A DNA stretch of 64,000 nucleotides from Paracentrotus lividus (Eukaryota; Echinodermata; Echinoidea; Camarodonta; Echinidae), in assembly GCA_940671915.1 (NCBI GenBank), contig CALNVZ010003433.1:30295245-30359244 (forward strand). The letters run 5' to 3'. Position numbers and translations under genes: made by a program. How positions within the stretch are numbered: position 1 is the stretch's first letter; the number at the start of each line of letters is the position of its first letter. Positions 1-12,501 of this stretch are shown here, piece after piece. The notes below the pieces were generated by a model. That model was not told where the DNA came from. It did not search any database and saw nothing but the letters and a program-made list of their open reading frames with translations.

Positions 1-399
1 NNNNNNNNNNNNNNNNNNNNNNNNNNNNNNNNNNNNNNNNNNNNNNNNNNNNNNNNNNNNNNNNNNNNNNNNNNNNNNNNNNNNNNNNNNNNNNNNNNNN
101 NNNNNNNNNNNNNNNNNNNNNNNNNNNNNNNNNNNNNNNNNNNNNNNNNNNNNNNNNNNNNNNNNNNNNNNNNNNNNNNNNNNNNNNNNNNNNNNNNNNN
201 NNNNNNNNNNNNNNNNNNNNNNNNNNNNNNNNNNNNNNNNNNNNNNNNNNNNNNNNNNNNNNNNNNNNNNNNNNNNNNNNNNNNNNNNNNNNNNNNNNNN
301 NNNNNNNNNNNNNNNNNNNNNNNNNNNNNNNNNNNNNNNNNNNNNNNNNNNNNNNNNNNNNNNNNNNNNNNNNNNNNNNNNNNNNNNNNNNNNNNNNNN
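1..399. other. Assembly gap
   Basis: The sequence is a run of N with no base information. The window really begins at 400. Confidence 1.
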
Positions 400-1250
400 C
401 ACAAACAAAAAACAGTGAATTTCGTCACCCTCACCTTCACCTTGTCTTTCATCCCTCATTAAATAAATACAGAAAGAACCAAAGCCGAAATAAATCAAGT
501 AAGCCATGGTGCTAAATGGCAGCAATCAGATGCACTCGAGCATTATTTCGTAACGCCACATCCAGGGGTAGAATCAAACGACGAACATCTTCAAAACCAA
601 CTTCGAAAGGCCAAAAGGGCGCCTACTCTTCATAAAAGCATTAAAGGGATTCGATAACTTGAACTCTTCACTTTTGCTCGCTTTCAGTGTATGTAATATT
701 GTGTAAAAAACAAAATCCTGGAAATTACATTTCAGAAATCATAACACTGTCACGCTTCACACAAATTGAAAATGAATTTATGTAAGTGAACGTAAATACA
801 ATGTAGACTGAAGTGTTAGACTAAACAGTACGGCATGATATATGGTGATGTTAAGTTATAGACTAACATCGCATTTCGCAAAAGCCTTTCAATTTAAAAA
901 TGAATATTATCTTCCTAAACATCACAATACAACATTTAAAAAAATCAACAAAATCAAACCTCCTCAAAGCTTCAGAATCTCTTTAAATGTAACGCCCTTC
1001 TGCATCTCGTGGTAAATGTGAGAGATGAAGGAAGGGGTTATTATTCACAAGTGTCCCTCGGAATTAAAGGTGACCTTGGACTCAGTGTGTCATTGATTTT
1101 GAGGTGGTTGGTGAAGCGTAAAAAGGGAACATCTTTAGCCCCGAGGTTTTTAACAAATGAGGCAAAAAGAATCCGCCCAATTTTGTCGCTCGGCTGAACT
1201 TAGTGTGTCAGGGATTGGCAGGGTTCGCTACGGACGCAGAGGAAGTTTGA
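400..1250. other. Unannotated AT-rich stretch
   Basis: No coding frame, RNA gene or repeat could be supported here. The short open frame at 1009-1197 has no recognisable motif, so it is not called. Confidence 0.5.
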
Positions 1251-1289
1251 CGTTTTGGTGCTGATTATTCATCGAGATGCTAACTTGGT

Positions 1290-1810
1290 GAAAAAGATGA
1301 TGATAATGATGATGTGGATGAAGATAATCAAGAAGATGCTAATGCTTTTTGAGGATTGTGGTGTTGTTGTTGATGATGAGGCTGGTGGTGGTGATGATGG
1401 TGATGATGATTGTAGTGGTGATGATGATCGGATGGTTGTGGTGATGATGGTGATGGTGTATGGTGGTATTAATGGTGATGATAATGATGATGATGGTGAA
1501 GAATATGCTGGCGAGGATGGTGTTGGTGATTATGACGATGATGGTGATGGTGTTGTTGTTGTTGATAATGATGATGATGATGATGATGATGGTGGTGATG
1601 ATGGCGATGATGGTGGTGGTGGTGGTGATAGTGGTGGTGATGATGATGGTGGTGGTGGTGATAGTGGTGGTGGTGGTGGTGATGACGGTGTTTGTGATGA
1701 TGATGATGGTCGTAGTGATGATGATGATGGTGGTGGTGGTGATGATGATGGTGGTAATGATGAGGATGATGATGATAATGGTGGTAATTTTGTTAAAAGT
1801 GATGACATTA
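1290..1810. repeat. (GAT/GGT)n imperfect trinucleotide array
   Basis: About 500 bases consist almost wholly of GAT, GGT and GTT triplets. The plus strand therefore translates as an Asp/Gly-rich open frame of 186 codons and the minus strand as Ser/Pro-rich. Both frames are products of the repeat. A similar looser pattern continues to about 1960. Confidence 0.9.
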
Positions 1811-2284
1811 TATGATAATGACGATCACATCGAGATGGAAGTCTTGATTGAAGTGTGTTGACGATGGTGGTGGTGGCAGGCATGAAGATGGCGGTAATAA
1901 TGATCGTGGCAGTGATGATGCTAATAATTACCAAAATGGCAAAAATTGTGAAGATGGTGATGAGGATTGTTCCAACTGCGATTTTTCCACCCCTCGAGCT
2001 ACTTGTCAACCTCTCCCTTTGGCGTAGTTGGTTCCTTTTTTTTTGTTCACCGGGCATCCTCGTGGAGCGCCCCCACACCGGGAAGACATAAAGAACTAAC
2101 CACATGTCCCTCCATATCCGCATCTATGTACCTGTCATTGTGTGACTTCTTATTATCCAAATTCAAATTATGAAATTAATCATTTATGTATTATCAGTAG
2201 AAATACTATACATTGGGGGCCATCTCTAACTATAGCCAGAGTACATTATACAAGGAACAGGGACTGTAGAGTCATGTAAGGATC

Positions 2285-2358
2285 GTTTCAGCCGGGATTC
2301 GAACCCGGGTCTTTGGCATGTATTGTGCCAATGCCTTCGACCACTAGGCCACTGAAAC
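2285..2358 (-). pseudogene. tRNA-like sequence (tRNA pseudogene or SINE head)
   Basis: On the minus strand this 74-nt sequence folds as a tRNA. It has a perfect 7-bp acceptor stem (GTTTCAG with CTGAAAC), a 4-bp D stem (GCCT with AGGC) and a 5-bp T stem around TTCGAAT, which also supplies a B box. The anticodon arm is a 6-bp stem with the loop CAATACA, which lacks the T expected at position 33. The acceptor end is not followed by a T-run terminator. A tRNA-derived SINE head or a pseudogene fits better than a working tRNA. Confidence 0.6.
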
Positions 2359-3667
2359 TGTTCAATAAAAAAACTCTTTATTCCTTGTTACCTTTTTGGC
2401 AGTATGTTTGTACGGACTTTTCCCCCACATTATGCAAATAATGTGATTCGTGATATAAAACGGGTAGAAAAATACTCAAACATGATTAAAATTACATTCT
2501 AACAAGGTTTTAAATAATCACTAAAAATGAGTGAAATATCCTGTCGTAAAGGAGTCATTCTTGTTAAACTGGGATTTCACTCCTCTCTGAGTGCTTTGTC
2601 ATTATTTTGGTTTTACAGTGATACAGGATTTGAAATGGGGGGGGGGGGGGTAGGCTTTTTTCCTTCCAATTTTAACATGTACACTCAATGAGTTGTTTTC
2701 AAATAGTGGGTGGGCGCGTCCCCTGAGCCCCCGCCTGCATCCGCCACTGTTTTACATTAAGTATTCATAATATAATGACAAAAAAAAAAAAGGGGGGGGG
2801 GGAGAGGAAGAGTGGAAACGCATCCAATTTCAATTGCCACTTTTATTTTTCGTTCTTTTCCGTAGGAGAAAATTAGAAAGTATTTGACCTGATCTTGATA
2901 ATAAAAAAAAAAAACGAAGAAAAGAAATGTATCCAAACACATTTGGCATATTAGCAAATGGATAACAGCTAATTTCTATATACACATCCACCGCGTGTAT
3001 TTGGCCAGCAATGTTTATCTTCATCACATGTGTGGACCTTTCGTTTTATTTCTCACGCTTCCTTCACGTTTCTGTTCTCTTCGTTTTTAAGTCCTCTTCT
3101 TTTAAGGTAAATATGGTGGGAAATTCAGAGTCTCAGCTTTGGTTTGCGTGCTCGTCAGCGGTTCACTGCTTGCTGTTTGCGCCGGGTGATTCGGCATGAT
3201 GCTCAATCATTAAGCTCTGCTAAAGCGTACGCCGCGGCTCAAGACAGACCATCATTTTCAAGCGGGGAACCACTTCGGCTAAAAATGCGCACACTTTCTC
3301 TCCCTTCTTAGCGTGTTTAAGCGCTGTTTTATCATCAATCACTGTCAACTTGTAGCTTATTGAATGATGTATGATAATATGTACTTAAAGTGAAATTAGT
3401 TGAGAGTACTCTGTCTTCTCCTTTAGGCAAGAATTAGTCAGGATTTCCTCTCCGGCTCCCGCCATTTTTGTTTGGTTTTCCGTTTTATTTCAGGCTTGTC
3501 ATCTGAAGTGATTGATACGATGTAATTCATGGCATATACATGTAGGATATTTATCAAGATATCTGTGTATGAGTGCGATATTTTGCAAAGACATGCAGGA
3601 TAATTTAAAAGAAATAAAGATTTGAGCTAAACATTAAAATGCACGTGTATAAAAAGAGAGGCAGATA

Positions 3668-3670
<3 letters not shown>
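2359..3670. other. Unannotated intergenic stretch
   Basis: It holds short G-runs near 2638-2650 and 2791-2802. The segment at 2725-2752 ends in ATCCGCCACTG, a terminus often seen on non-autonomous DNA transposons. No partner end was found, and nothing coding is evident. Confidence 0.4.
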
Positions 3671-3671
<1 letters not shown>

Positions 3672-3754
<83 letters not shown>

Positions 3755-3770
3755 AAGAAAGAAAGAAAGA
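3672..3770. repeat. (AG)n microsatellite with (GAAA)n tail
   Basis: Uninterrupted AG repeat to 3750, then AAAG units to 3770 and a G-rich purine tract to about 3840. The Ser/Leu-rich minus-strand frames here are products of the repeat. Confidence 0.95.
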
Positions 3771-3779
3771 GATAGAGGG

Positions 3780-6145
3780 GGTGGGGAGAGGTGGGGGGGG
3801 GGGAGTTAGAGAGATAGGGAGGGGAAAAATGGAGGGTAGTGGGTCCATTATCTTCAGTAGATATCAAATGAAATGCTCTGAAGAAATTAAAAAGCCAAAT
3901 ATTCAGTTTTAAGTTAAAGTATCGTAAAGATTAGTATTGAAATTCACCGAAGCAAAAAGAAATGTTAACAATAAATTGCAAACTGCAAACGTACCCATAA
4001 AAATATGATTCAAATGGGAATTTAGTAATCATCACCCCTCCACAAAAATTAATATATACATAAAAATAAATAACAGATGAAAAAAGCTAGTGTAATAATA
4101 GTTGTAATAATACAAATAAAAATAATGATCATGACATTTCTTTTTACAATGCTGAATTTAATATTTAATTCTCACCTAAAAACAAAAACAATAAGACTGT
4201 TGCTAAATCTTAAAATTCAATAAGATATACTAATCACATTAGGCATAACAATGTTATGACAAAAATAATGCCAGTAAAATAATTATATAATAACAACAAT
4301 CATAATGATCGTCATAACAAAGGACAATGATAAAAGAAAAATACAAAGATCATACTATAATGTTATTTCTTTAATGATGATGCGATAGTGTTAAATTCAA
4401 TATTGAATGCATCATTTAAATATAATTATTATACCTGTTGTATAATGCCTTCATTTAGAGCGAAATATCCAGATAATTATGAACGTAAGATAATAGAATT
4501 GAATGTATAAATCGCTCTTAAACTAGATTTCAAATCAAATACTGAATAACTCGGAGGAAAAACATAATAATAAAAGTGTTTTAATTATGGTCAAGATTAT
4601 GAAGAGGTTCGATAGCAAATAAACAATAAAACATTTTTTGGAACATTATGTAGATACAATATTTAGATACTTTAGTAACAGACTAAAAAGAGGAAAGTAT
4701 TCATTAACCAGTAACAATTTTTTTTCAATTAATTCCTAGCTTGCAAATATACGACACTGATAAAATCGAAAATCATAATCACACACACAAGTATTGCATA
4801 CACACATAATATCATTACGATACAGTTTCCACCAGTGTGCGAGCTCTTATAGCGAGCGCCCTGTCCAGCCGGCTAGGCCCGGCGTGGTGCACTCTAATTC
4901 ACGGTGTTGTCGATTAGGAACACAATTACTTCATTACATATTGATGGTTATTGATTGTTCGTCATATTAATCCCCCTTCCCCCGGGGCCCAAGAGTATTA
5001 ATTCTACCACCTGAAAGAGACTCACAGAAACCGGAGCCCCCTAAGCCCTGCAGGGGGTTTCTGCCATTTTTTTCAACCCTCTTCGGTCGGTTTTATGTTC
5101 TTTTTTTCCTTTTTTTTTTTACCGGTTCCTTTCCTTTGCGCATGCACTCTGCTTAATACACACATGGCATAATGTAGTGTAACGTTTTCTAGATTATGTA
5201 CTAATTTAATTTTAGGAGGAAATATCTTTACATGATTTCGACCACTGAGACAAGCGAAAAATACACACTGTCTTGATATATAAGTTGAATTGAATTGAAT
5301 TGAATTGAAGATATTTAATTTGAAATGATTGGAAAAATGCAGAACGTGCGTGCTGCGGAATTTGTGTTCAATAGCCCCATTAATTAACATAATTATCTGT
5401 CATAACCAACTACAAAATGATTATTTAACAATATCAAATTATTAATTTCATCATTAATGCCTAAAAAATCATTTGAAACCTCATGAATATGCATTTCATG
5501 CCACTAGTAAAGGCTCGACCGCATTTGTTAAAATCATTATTCGCTATTTTTATACTTTGAAATATTATTCATTTTCTTGCAAGTTTTAACGAATGTGTTC
5601 TTTCTTATTTACTCTTTAATAAGATAGAAAAAGAGATTTTACTGTAGTACGTATGATTCTTGATTGAAATTTGTGGCTCTTGTGAAAATACCCGTATTAG
5701 GTTTCATTGTCACTATGATGTAAGAATCGTGTTATTGTTCATTATGCTATACATTTTGCCTCACTTATATAGTTATCATTATGCGAAATCTTTGATAGAA
5801 GAAAATTCTATTTTGCCAGAATGATATAAAAAAAAAGTTAAAAAGAAAATGAAACAAGAAAAGAAACACAAAGAAATACATATATTTTTTAATCCGTTAT
5901 GCTATTCAAACTGTCATTGATTTAGTGAAGTATGGTATGAATTTCGATATGTATAACAATTTAACACTTTGTTTTCTTTTATTGAAAATAAATCTCCTTT
6001 ATTGGTGGCGAAAAAACAACGACAAAATAAAAAGAAAGAAAGAAGAAGGAAAGAACAAACAAACAAACAAAAACACGGCCTTTTGTAATGACGGGCAACA
6101 ATCCCCATTAAAATCAAACCTGTCTAAAATTGTATTTTGGGGGTA
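3780..6145. other. AT-rich intergenic stretch
   Basis: Very AT-rich, especially 3850-4800, with many AATAA words. Only a short GAATT pentamer repeat (about 5287-5310) and a GC-richer island near 4840-5060 stand out. No coding exon was recognised. Confidence 0.5.
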
Positions 6146-6149
6146 AGAT

Positions 6150-6455
6150 TATGGCCCGCATTCACAAACGCAAGTTTAACCATAGCTCAAATCTATGGTT
6201 TAACTATGGCTAGCAAAATGTGACAAAATATTGAACTGTAGATGTTCAATTTAGAAGAATACGTTGCATGTTCCTTACACGTTTACTGGATTTTGGAATT
6301 GTCCTATAATGGATAGGAAAACCTTTGTACATGAGAGTTTTTGAGAGTTTCAGTACAAAAAAACAAAAAACAAAAAACATCGACATCGAGTCACATTTTG
6401 TTACCCACAGTTAAACCACAGATTTAAGCTATGGGTTAATTTATACGAGCCTATT
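6150..6455. mobile_element. MITE-like palindromic element A
   Basis: The left arm (about 6152-6225) carries TTTAACCATAGCTCAAATCT and ends near AGCAAAATGTGAC. The right arm (about 6388-6450) is its inverted, diverged copy. The arms enclose about 160 bases without coding potential. The element abuts the related element B. Confidence 0.6.
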
Positions 6456-6748
6456 GCCCGAATTCTCGAAAGCCGCCTAACTTTAAGCCTAGCTTAAATC
6501 TGTGTTACTATGGCCTGCTAAAAGGGAATCAACCCCGAAAAGGAGATGTTCAATTTACCATAATTTTGGGTCGTGAAATTATTAAAAACTGCATGATAAG
6601 TACACAAATTTCCCTTACAATTAGCGCAGTTTCAGAATTCAGTGAAGATGAAAGGAACATGCAACAAAAACAAATTGATTCCTTCTTAGCAAGTCATGGT
6701 TAAACCACAGATTTAAGCTAGGCTTAAAGTTGGCGAGAATTCGGGCCT
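6456..6748. mobile_element. MITE-like palindromic element B
   Basis: The terminal inverted repeats begin GCCCGAATTCTCG and continue with ACTTTAAGCCTAGCTTAAAT on the left; the right copy at about 6695-6746 is near identical. The interior is non-coding. The subterminal word (TTTAAGCYTAGCTTAAATCTGTG class) is shared with element A, so the two belong to one superfamily inserted side by side or by duplication. Confidence 0.65.
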
Positions 6749-6749
6749 A

Positions 6750-7190
6750 TAAGTTTTATTTCATTGCGGCTTGAGTCTACTTTTGATGGAAACCTATAGC
6801 TATTTGAGGTAAAATAGGCACCTGTCTCCAACTGAAGGAGATACAGTGCAACATTTTATCATAGATGTCTGCAGGATATCTGGTAAACAGACACCTTTTG
6901 CATGAAATTTTGACTCTGATTCATTCATCTTGAAATAAATCTGTTCATAAAAGGCTTAATGATCGCACTGAATGGTGATATATTATTATATGCTGCAAAA
7001 GAAATATTGATTCAATAGTCGATTGTGTCTTTCAGGTATTATTCCCAAATGAAAATTTCTACTTATATATGCAAAAACATTCACCGAGAAATAGTTGATA
7101 TAAACATAAATCTGAAATCTAATAAATAACTATTACAGAAAAAAACTTTATCTTATTGATAAGATAATTCTACATGCATTTTAAATAATA
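6750..7190. other. Unannotated intergenic stretch
   Basis: AT-rich sequence with no supported gene or repeat. Confidence 0.4.

Positions 7191-7191
<1 letters not shown>

Positions 7192-7243
<52 letters not shown>
7192..7243. repeat. Poly(A) tract, about 50 bases
   Basis: A nearly pure A-run. It could be a retrotransposon tail, but no element sequence or target duplication was recognised beside it. Confidence 0.9.
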
Positions 7244-7244
<1 letters not shown>

Positions 7245-7245
<1 letters not shown>

Positions 7246-8347
7246 AAAAAGACAAGACAAAGAAATGAAAAGAAATGAAGGAAAAATGAGTATTGAAAAA
7301 AAAGGCTATACGATTAATCAAAACAGAAAACAAATATAAAGCCCTAAAGATTTACACTGAATAAAGATAATATTGATTTTTATATAGTAATTTCCAACCC
7401 AAAATAGTGTTTACCTAGCGGTGTCATGAAAATCACGGTAACTAAAAACTTTACTCGAACTATGATACACACTGACTATCTTCTATTACAAGACGCTCAT
7501 TTGCATAATTATTCAGAGATTGTGTAACGAAATAACAGAAAGAGAATGCAAGTACAACATTTGAATGTAAATAATGCAATTAACTTAATCATAATGATTT
7601 AATCTAATAAAACACTTAATTCCTTTCAATAATTATAGTACTGTCAAACGTTTTCAACAATCGTTATACTTCAAATGCAAATAGCTCGTTTAAGGTTCGC
7701 CATAGGCTATGAAGGGCATCCGTTATGAAGAACACAGAAACTTTTAATATAAATAAATTAAGCAACCCAACATTTGAATGTTTTTTCTTTTTATGTAATA
7801 ATATAGCCTATGCAATGCAACTGTATTACGCAGAATCCAAATCCTAGTCGTAACTTCTGCTCGCGGGATATGTTCTATTCATGTGCAGTATAGTATAGCA
7901 ATCCAAAGTCTGAAGTCCCGAAATATATCGCCACTGACCGTAGAGCACATGGACTGCGTGTTATTCCTGATATATAGTGATCCATACAAATTGTCCCGCG
8001 GGACTTAACATCGTCTGACAAGGAATATGTCCTATTAACCCGTTGAATACTATGATCTCACTCTCATAGGTTTAATACTACGAAATACCTGATTTCTTCG
8101 GCCAATGAAATAATCCAGTGTTGATATTAATTAGGGCAAAGCCATTTTCGCTCATTTGTTATTTTTTTTTTACAACGTTTTAGGGGGTTCTTGTTTCCTT
8201 TTGAGGCAATAAGAAAAAAGGTAAATAGGAAAATTTTCCGAACATTTACTCTTATAACGTACCTTAAAAAAAAAAAAAATGTTCTATCAATTTAATTAGT
8301 TCCGGAGCATAAAGCGCTTTCTGTTAATTGACATTTTGTCTCCTTTG
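7245..8347. other. Unannotated AT-rich stretch
   Basis: No coding exon, RNA gene or repeat family was recognised. Short A and T runs occur near 8161 and 8265. Confidence 0.4.
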
Positions 8348-8479
8348 CACTCTAAAAACTGAAGTGCTAATTTCTGGGTGCCTATATAGTGACTGCACTT
8401 GAAGTGCTAAATCAGCACCTGAAGTGCTATTTTAGTACTTGCTCAAATGTTAATTTTTCAACAAAAAAATGTTAAAATG

Positions 8480-8561
8480 GCGGTATGGGATTCGAACCGG
8501 GTTCCACCTAGACATGGAAGAGTACCGCTGACGTTACCAATAGACCAAAGGAGATCTCGCT
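8480..8561 (-). pseudogene. tRNA-like sequence in left arm of the CACTC element
   Basis: The minus strand shows an A-box-like TGGTCTATTGG and a consensus B box GGTTCGAATCC with suitable spacing. The anticodon region contains CTTCCAT. The arms pair imperfectly, so this is a tRNA-derived relic. Confidence 0.5.
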
Positions 8562-8649
8562 AACTGGCTTTAATTATGACAGCATAGTAGATGATTATGA
8601 CAAATTTGAAGAAAGTTCATCATCCAACAATATGATCTGCTAGCAATCG

Positions 8650-8730
8650 TGAGATGTGAATTGGTCTAACGTGCTCGTCAGCGCTTCTCATGCAGGGGAC
8701 CCAGGTTCGAATCCCAACGAAGTCACGCCG
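8650..8730 (+). pseudogene. tRNA-like sequence in right arm of the CACTC element
   Basis: The plus strand carries an A-box-like TTGGTCTAACG segment and the B box GGTTCGAATCC followed by C. It mirrors the left-arm tRNA-like segment in opposite orientation and has diverged from it. Confidence 0.5.
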
Positions 8731-8892
8731 TTTTTGCCCATTTTTGCTTAAAGTTCAGCTCACGTGAAAGTGCTAAAACAGCACTTTGAGTGCAGTTAAA
8801 CAGCTCTTTGAGTGCAGTCACTCTGCAAGCTCTTAAAAAGTGCTGATTTCAGCCTCCGAAGAGCTAAAAACAGCACTTCAGTTTTTAGAGTG

Positions 8893-10399
8893 TAGGGACA
8901 AGGATTAAATATCGGTGTTTTGTAAGTTCCAAAACATTAAATGGGTCAAATTTTCTCGATCCAATAACCTGCACTTAAATGCATTTATTCTGAAATACCG
9001 ACTTTGGCTTGTGCCTATATACCATGCGCGCACACCACTCACATTCCAAATGGCCAAGTCCCGCTGCAACGTCATAATCTCCTGCGCGTAATATTCCATA
9101 CCACTCCACTGCATCATCAAACAATATTTTCCTTGGTTCCATTTAATTCCTCGGATTCGCTCCTACTACTACTCCAGCTCCTACAAACACAGAGAAACAT
9201 ACTGACAAAAATCGTTTTTCAGCATTGGTTTTTATACACTTCTCATATAGATCGCATCTATGTGATTTAGCCGTACGAGAACACCTTTTGGTTGTAACGA
9301 TTTTAAAGAAAAATCGAATCAAATCCATACTTGTCCCCTCAGTTTAGTTGCGAAAACCCGGCGCGCTTTTATTTTTCTCTCTCATTTTCCTTTTTTCTCT
9401 TTCTATTCGTCATCCCCAAAAATCGACTGGCAAAAGTTCCCTGCACATATAAAGAGTGGCGAGGAGGAAAAAAAAAATCGAAGGAGTGCATTTCTCGTGG
9501 AAAGTCGATTTTTCTCTTTCTCTGTTTCTCTATCTCACTCTCCCTTTCTCTCAATCTCAGTCTGCTCTCTTACATCCTCTCCCTTTATAAACCACGCTTT
9601 CCTTGACATTATGACAGAAAGATCGGTTTTGAACTTTCAGAATATTCATCTTATTCCAGCCTCTATTGTCCCATTTTTCTTCATTCATTCTCTACTAGTT
9701 TGTATGTCTTCTATTTTAAAAGTAATTTTTGATAAGTTAGGAATTGAGCGATATAGTTGCTTTCATTTCTGTCTTAATCAACAAGTTGCTCTATTTTGTT
9801 CTTTTAGTCTCATCAACATCCCTTTATCTTAATTCTGCTCATTAACGTTTTCTGTTAATCTTTTTCAAATTTTGTTTTTTCTTCTCCCCCTCTGTCTGCT
9901 TCATTCTCTCTCTTTCCTCTTTGCACTTTTTGTACTTCTTTCTATCTCATACTGGCTTCTATAAGTCATTATATTACAATATCTCTCTCTCTCTCTTTCA
10001 TTCCATTCCTCACTCTCTCTTCATTTCTATCTTTCTCCTTTTTGTGAGACAAACAACAGTTAAACCTGAAACCTTCGATCAAAGAGAAAGCCCTTTCTTC
10101 ATCAAATCGACTGCAAATCACGAACCCCTGACTAGAAAATGAAAGCCGTTAATATCATAAACAGAGAAAAATAATCTGAATTTAGCGAAGACAGCCTAGA
10201 AATCTTCGCATCCTAGTGTTGTTAGTCTGAGGGGAAAAAAAGAAAGAAAAAATTCGATATTGTCACGAAGCCGCCATTGGAAACTTTATCGACCGCGTCA
10301 CATTCTTGAAGCCAGGGACTCTGGCGGGTTGACTAGAGAGAACCCCGCTTTATTTGAAATCGGAGAAGGAGTGTGAAGACAGGGCAAGATATAGAGAAA

Positions 10400-10403
<4 letters not shown>
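8893..10403. other. Pyrimidine-rich and unannotated stretch
   Basis: It contains several CT-rich tracts (9365-9410, 9510-9580, 9880-10040) whose open frames are Ser/Leu/Phe-rich and not convincing as proteins. No other feature is supported. Confidence 0.4.
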
Positions 10404-10489
<86 letters not shown>

Positions 10490-10500
10490 GGGGGGGGGGG
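10404..10500. repeat. (AG)n microsatellite with G-run
   Basis: About 75 bases of AG repeat followed by an AAAGGGGGGGGGG tract. It gives spurious Arg/Glu and Ser/Leu frames. Confidence 0.95.
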
Positions 10501-10908
10501 AAAGAAAGAGATGAAGAGATGAGACGGATAGAATGATATAAAACAGAGAAGCATGCAGAAAGATAAATAAATTGTATTTTAAACTAAAAGAAAATAATAA
10601 AAAATAACCCAATCAAAGGAAAAAAAAAATAAAAATACGAGAGAGGAAAAAAATACAATAAAAAAATACGTACGTGGTGACAATAGTCAAATTTTGACTG
10701 GTGACCATAAAAACCAAAAAACAACAACAGAGAAAGAAAGAAATTGAGATTTCATAAATCAACCTAACAATTAGTATTAATAATTCCCTCGACTAAAGTG
10801 ACTTATATTCGTTGGTAGACTGTTTCAATAGTCATGATAGTCAATAATTCAACTCTCTCAAACCTGAAGATGAAGAGAGAAGAGTCTCAATTTGATTTCA
10901 TGTACACG

Positions 10909-11389
10909 CACTCTTAGAAATGAAGGGTCAAATTTAACCTAGTCCGGGGTCTTCGTGACCCGGACTGGATCCATCGGTGCCATACACTTTCCGTGTCACT
11001 TTGATCGGGATTGTGGATCAAATGCTCCGATTGACCCAGATTCCTTGTCAAAGGATCCAGTTAACCCGGATTGCGGGTCAAAAGGTGTTTCCTCGATGGA
11101 CCCATATTCATGGTCATAGTTCCGATCGACCCTGTTCAAGGTCAATAAAAATGACTCTTTTCTCTGGGTCAAATTGAATGGAAAACTGTATGAACCCGAT
11201 TGATGCAGATTCCTGGTCAAAGGTTCTGATTGACCTAGATTCCAGGTCAACAGGGCTCCAATCGATCCGGATCTGGGTTAAATACTGTGATTGACCCGGA
11301 TTACCTGTCAATATGTTGATAACTCCGAGAAGGGTCAAATTTTTTGACCCAGATGAAGAGTCCAAAATTTGACCCTTCATTTCTTAGAA
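10909..11389. mobile_element. CACTC-ended element with internal GACCC repeats
   Basis: The left end is CACTCTTAGAAATGAAGGGT and continues with CAAATTT. The right end (about 11366-11389) carries the inverse, AAATTTGACCCTTCATTTCT. Inside are many degenerate inverted units of the type TTGACCCGGATTGCGGGTCA. No transposase is present. Terminus and layout resemble the element at 8348. Confidence 0.6.
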
Positions 11390-11915
11390 TTTTCGTTTCG
11401 GAAAGTTAGTCCTCTCCAATAAGTATTGATATAATCCATTTATACTTTGTATAGACTACAACACTCCTTTACACTGTGCCACAGGTTTGCTATATTTATA
11501 ATCATATAATTTTTGATAATATATTAAGCTTATTCTGCACATACTAATGCCTCAACATATTCAGCATACTGTACATTAATGCGGTATCATCGAACACAAT
11601 CATAAAGCATTCATTTGACATTTTAACCTATCTATCTATTTCGAATGCATTGCTGTTATAAAGTAATTCTTGTATAAAGTATACTTTGACATTTATTTCA
11701 ATATTTTTCATTATGATGGCTCTGGGTACTGTCAAGACAAGACCAGTATGGTCATTTGCAGAACCCTAAATCCATTTTTGCATTTTTATATCGTCTATTA
11801 TATTATTTTGGTTTTTATGCATGAAATTTGACTAAAATTTAAATTTAAATTGATATAAAACCCTTTTCTGCTCTGTTTCTTTTCTTAAGTTTTCTATAGA
11901 AATACTTTCTCCATA

Positions 11916-11920
<5 letters not shown>
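11390..11920. other. Unannotated AT-rich stretch
   Basis: Nothing coding or structured was recognised. Confidence 0.4.

Positions 11921-11968
<48 letters not shown>
11921..11968. repeat. (CT)n microsatellite
   Basis: A CT dinucleotide run of about 40 bases. Confidence 0.95.
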
Positions 11969-12470
11969 AGCTCTCATTTTTAGTTAAATGTCCCCCACTT
12001 CAAACGAAAATGCAAATAATAGTAAAGCTATACCCCCAAAATGTCAATGTTTAACGATTCTATTTAAACATTCTATATTATTCTCGTCTATTTTTAACCA
12101 ATAAATTGCTTCTATGAGCAACTCCTTGGCTATACTACGCATTTCTGTACCTGCATCAGATTTTATATATTATAAATAATCTTTCTTCATAATATATTTC
12201 CCTCGTTTTCTCCGGAGCTGAAAGAACATATATAATTCCATTTCATGATTCCCCTTGTGTTGCTATTTGAACCGTACCGAAACACCTGCCTCGATTATTA
12301 GGCGAGCAAACCCCCTCAACCAAACGTAACGAATTTCCTGTTTCATGATTAAAGTCACCAAAGCCCGAAATCTGTGAAAGGGAGAAAAGGGACGGGGAAG
12401 AGTAAAAAAAAAGAAGAAGAATATAGAGGGCGGAGGGGATGGCGAATAGAGGGGGGGGGGTAGAATGAAA

Positions 12471-12471
<1 letters not shown>

Positions 12472-12501
<30 letters not shown>

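Larger units (their letters stand above)
8348..8892. mobile_element. CACTC-ended foldback DNA element with tRNA-like arms
   Basis: The left end reads CACTCTAAAAACTGAAGTGC and the right end is its exact reverse complement, finishing in GAGTG. Subterminal motifs (AGTGCT and AGCACT words with TGACTGCACT) recur in both arms. Each arm holds a tRNA-like segment (8480-8561 minus, 8650-8730 plus) pointing outward. There is no transposase frame, so the element is non-autonomous. CACT ends with subterminal repeats recall EnSpm/CACTA elements. No clear target duplication is visible, so that assignment is tentative. Confidence 0.7.

Noticed and set aside
1255-1815. Asp/Gly-rich open frame of 186 codons
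   Set aside because: It is a translation of a GAT/GGT trinucleotide array. The overlapping frames on both strands are equally open and low-complexity.
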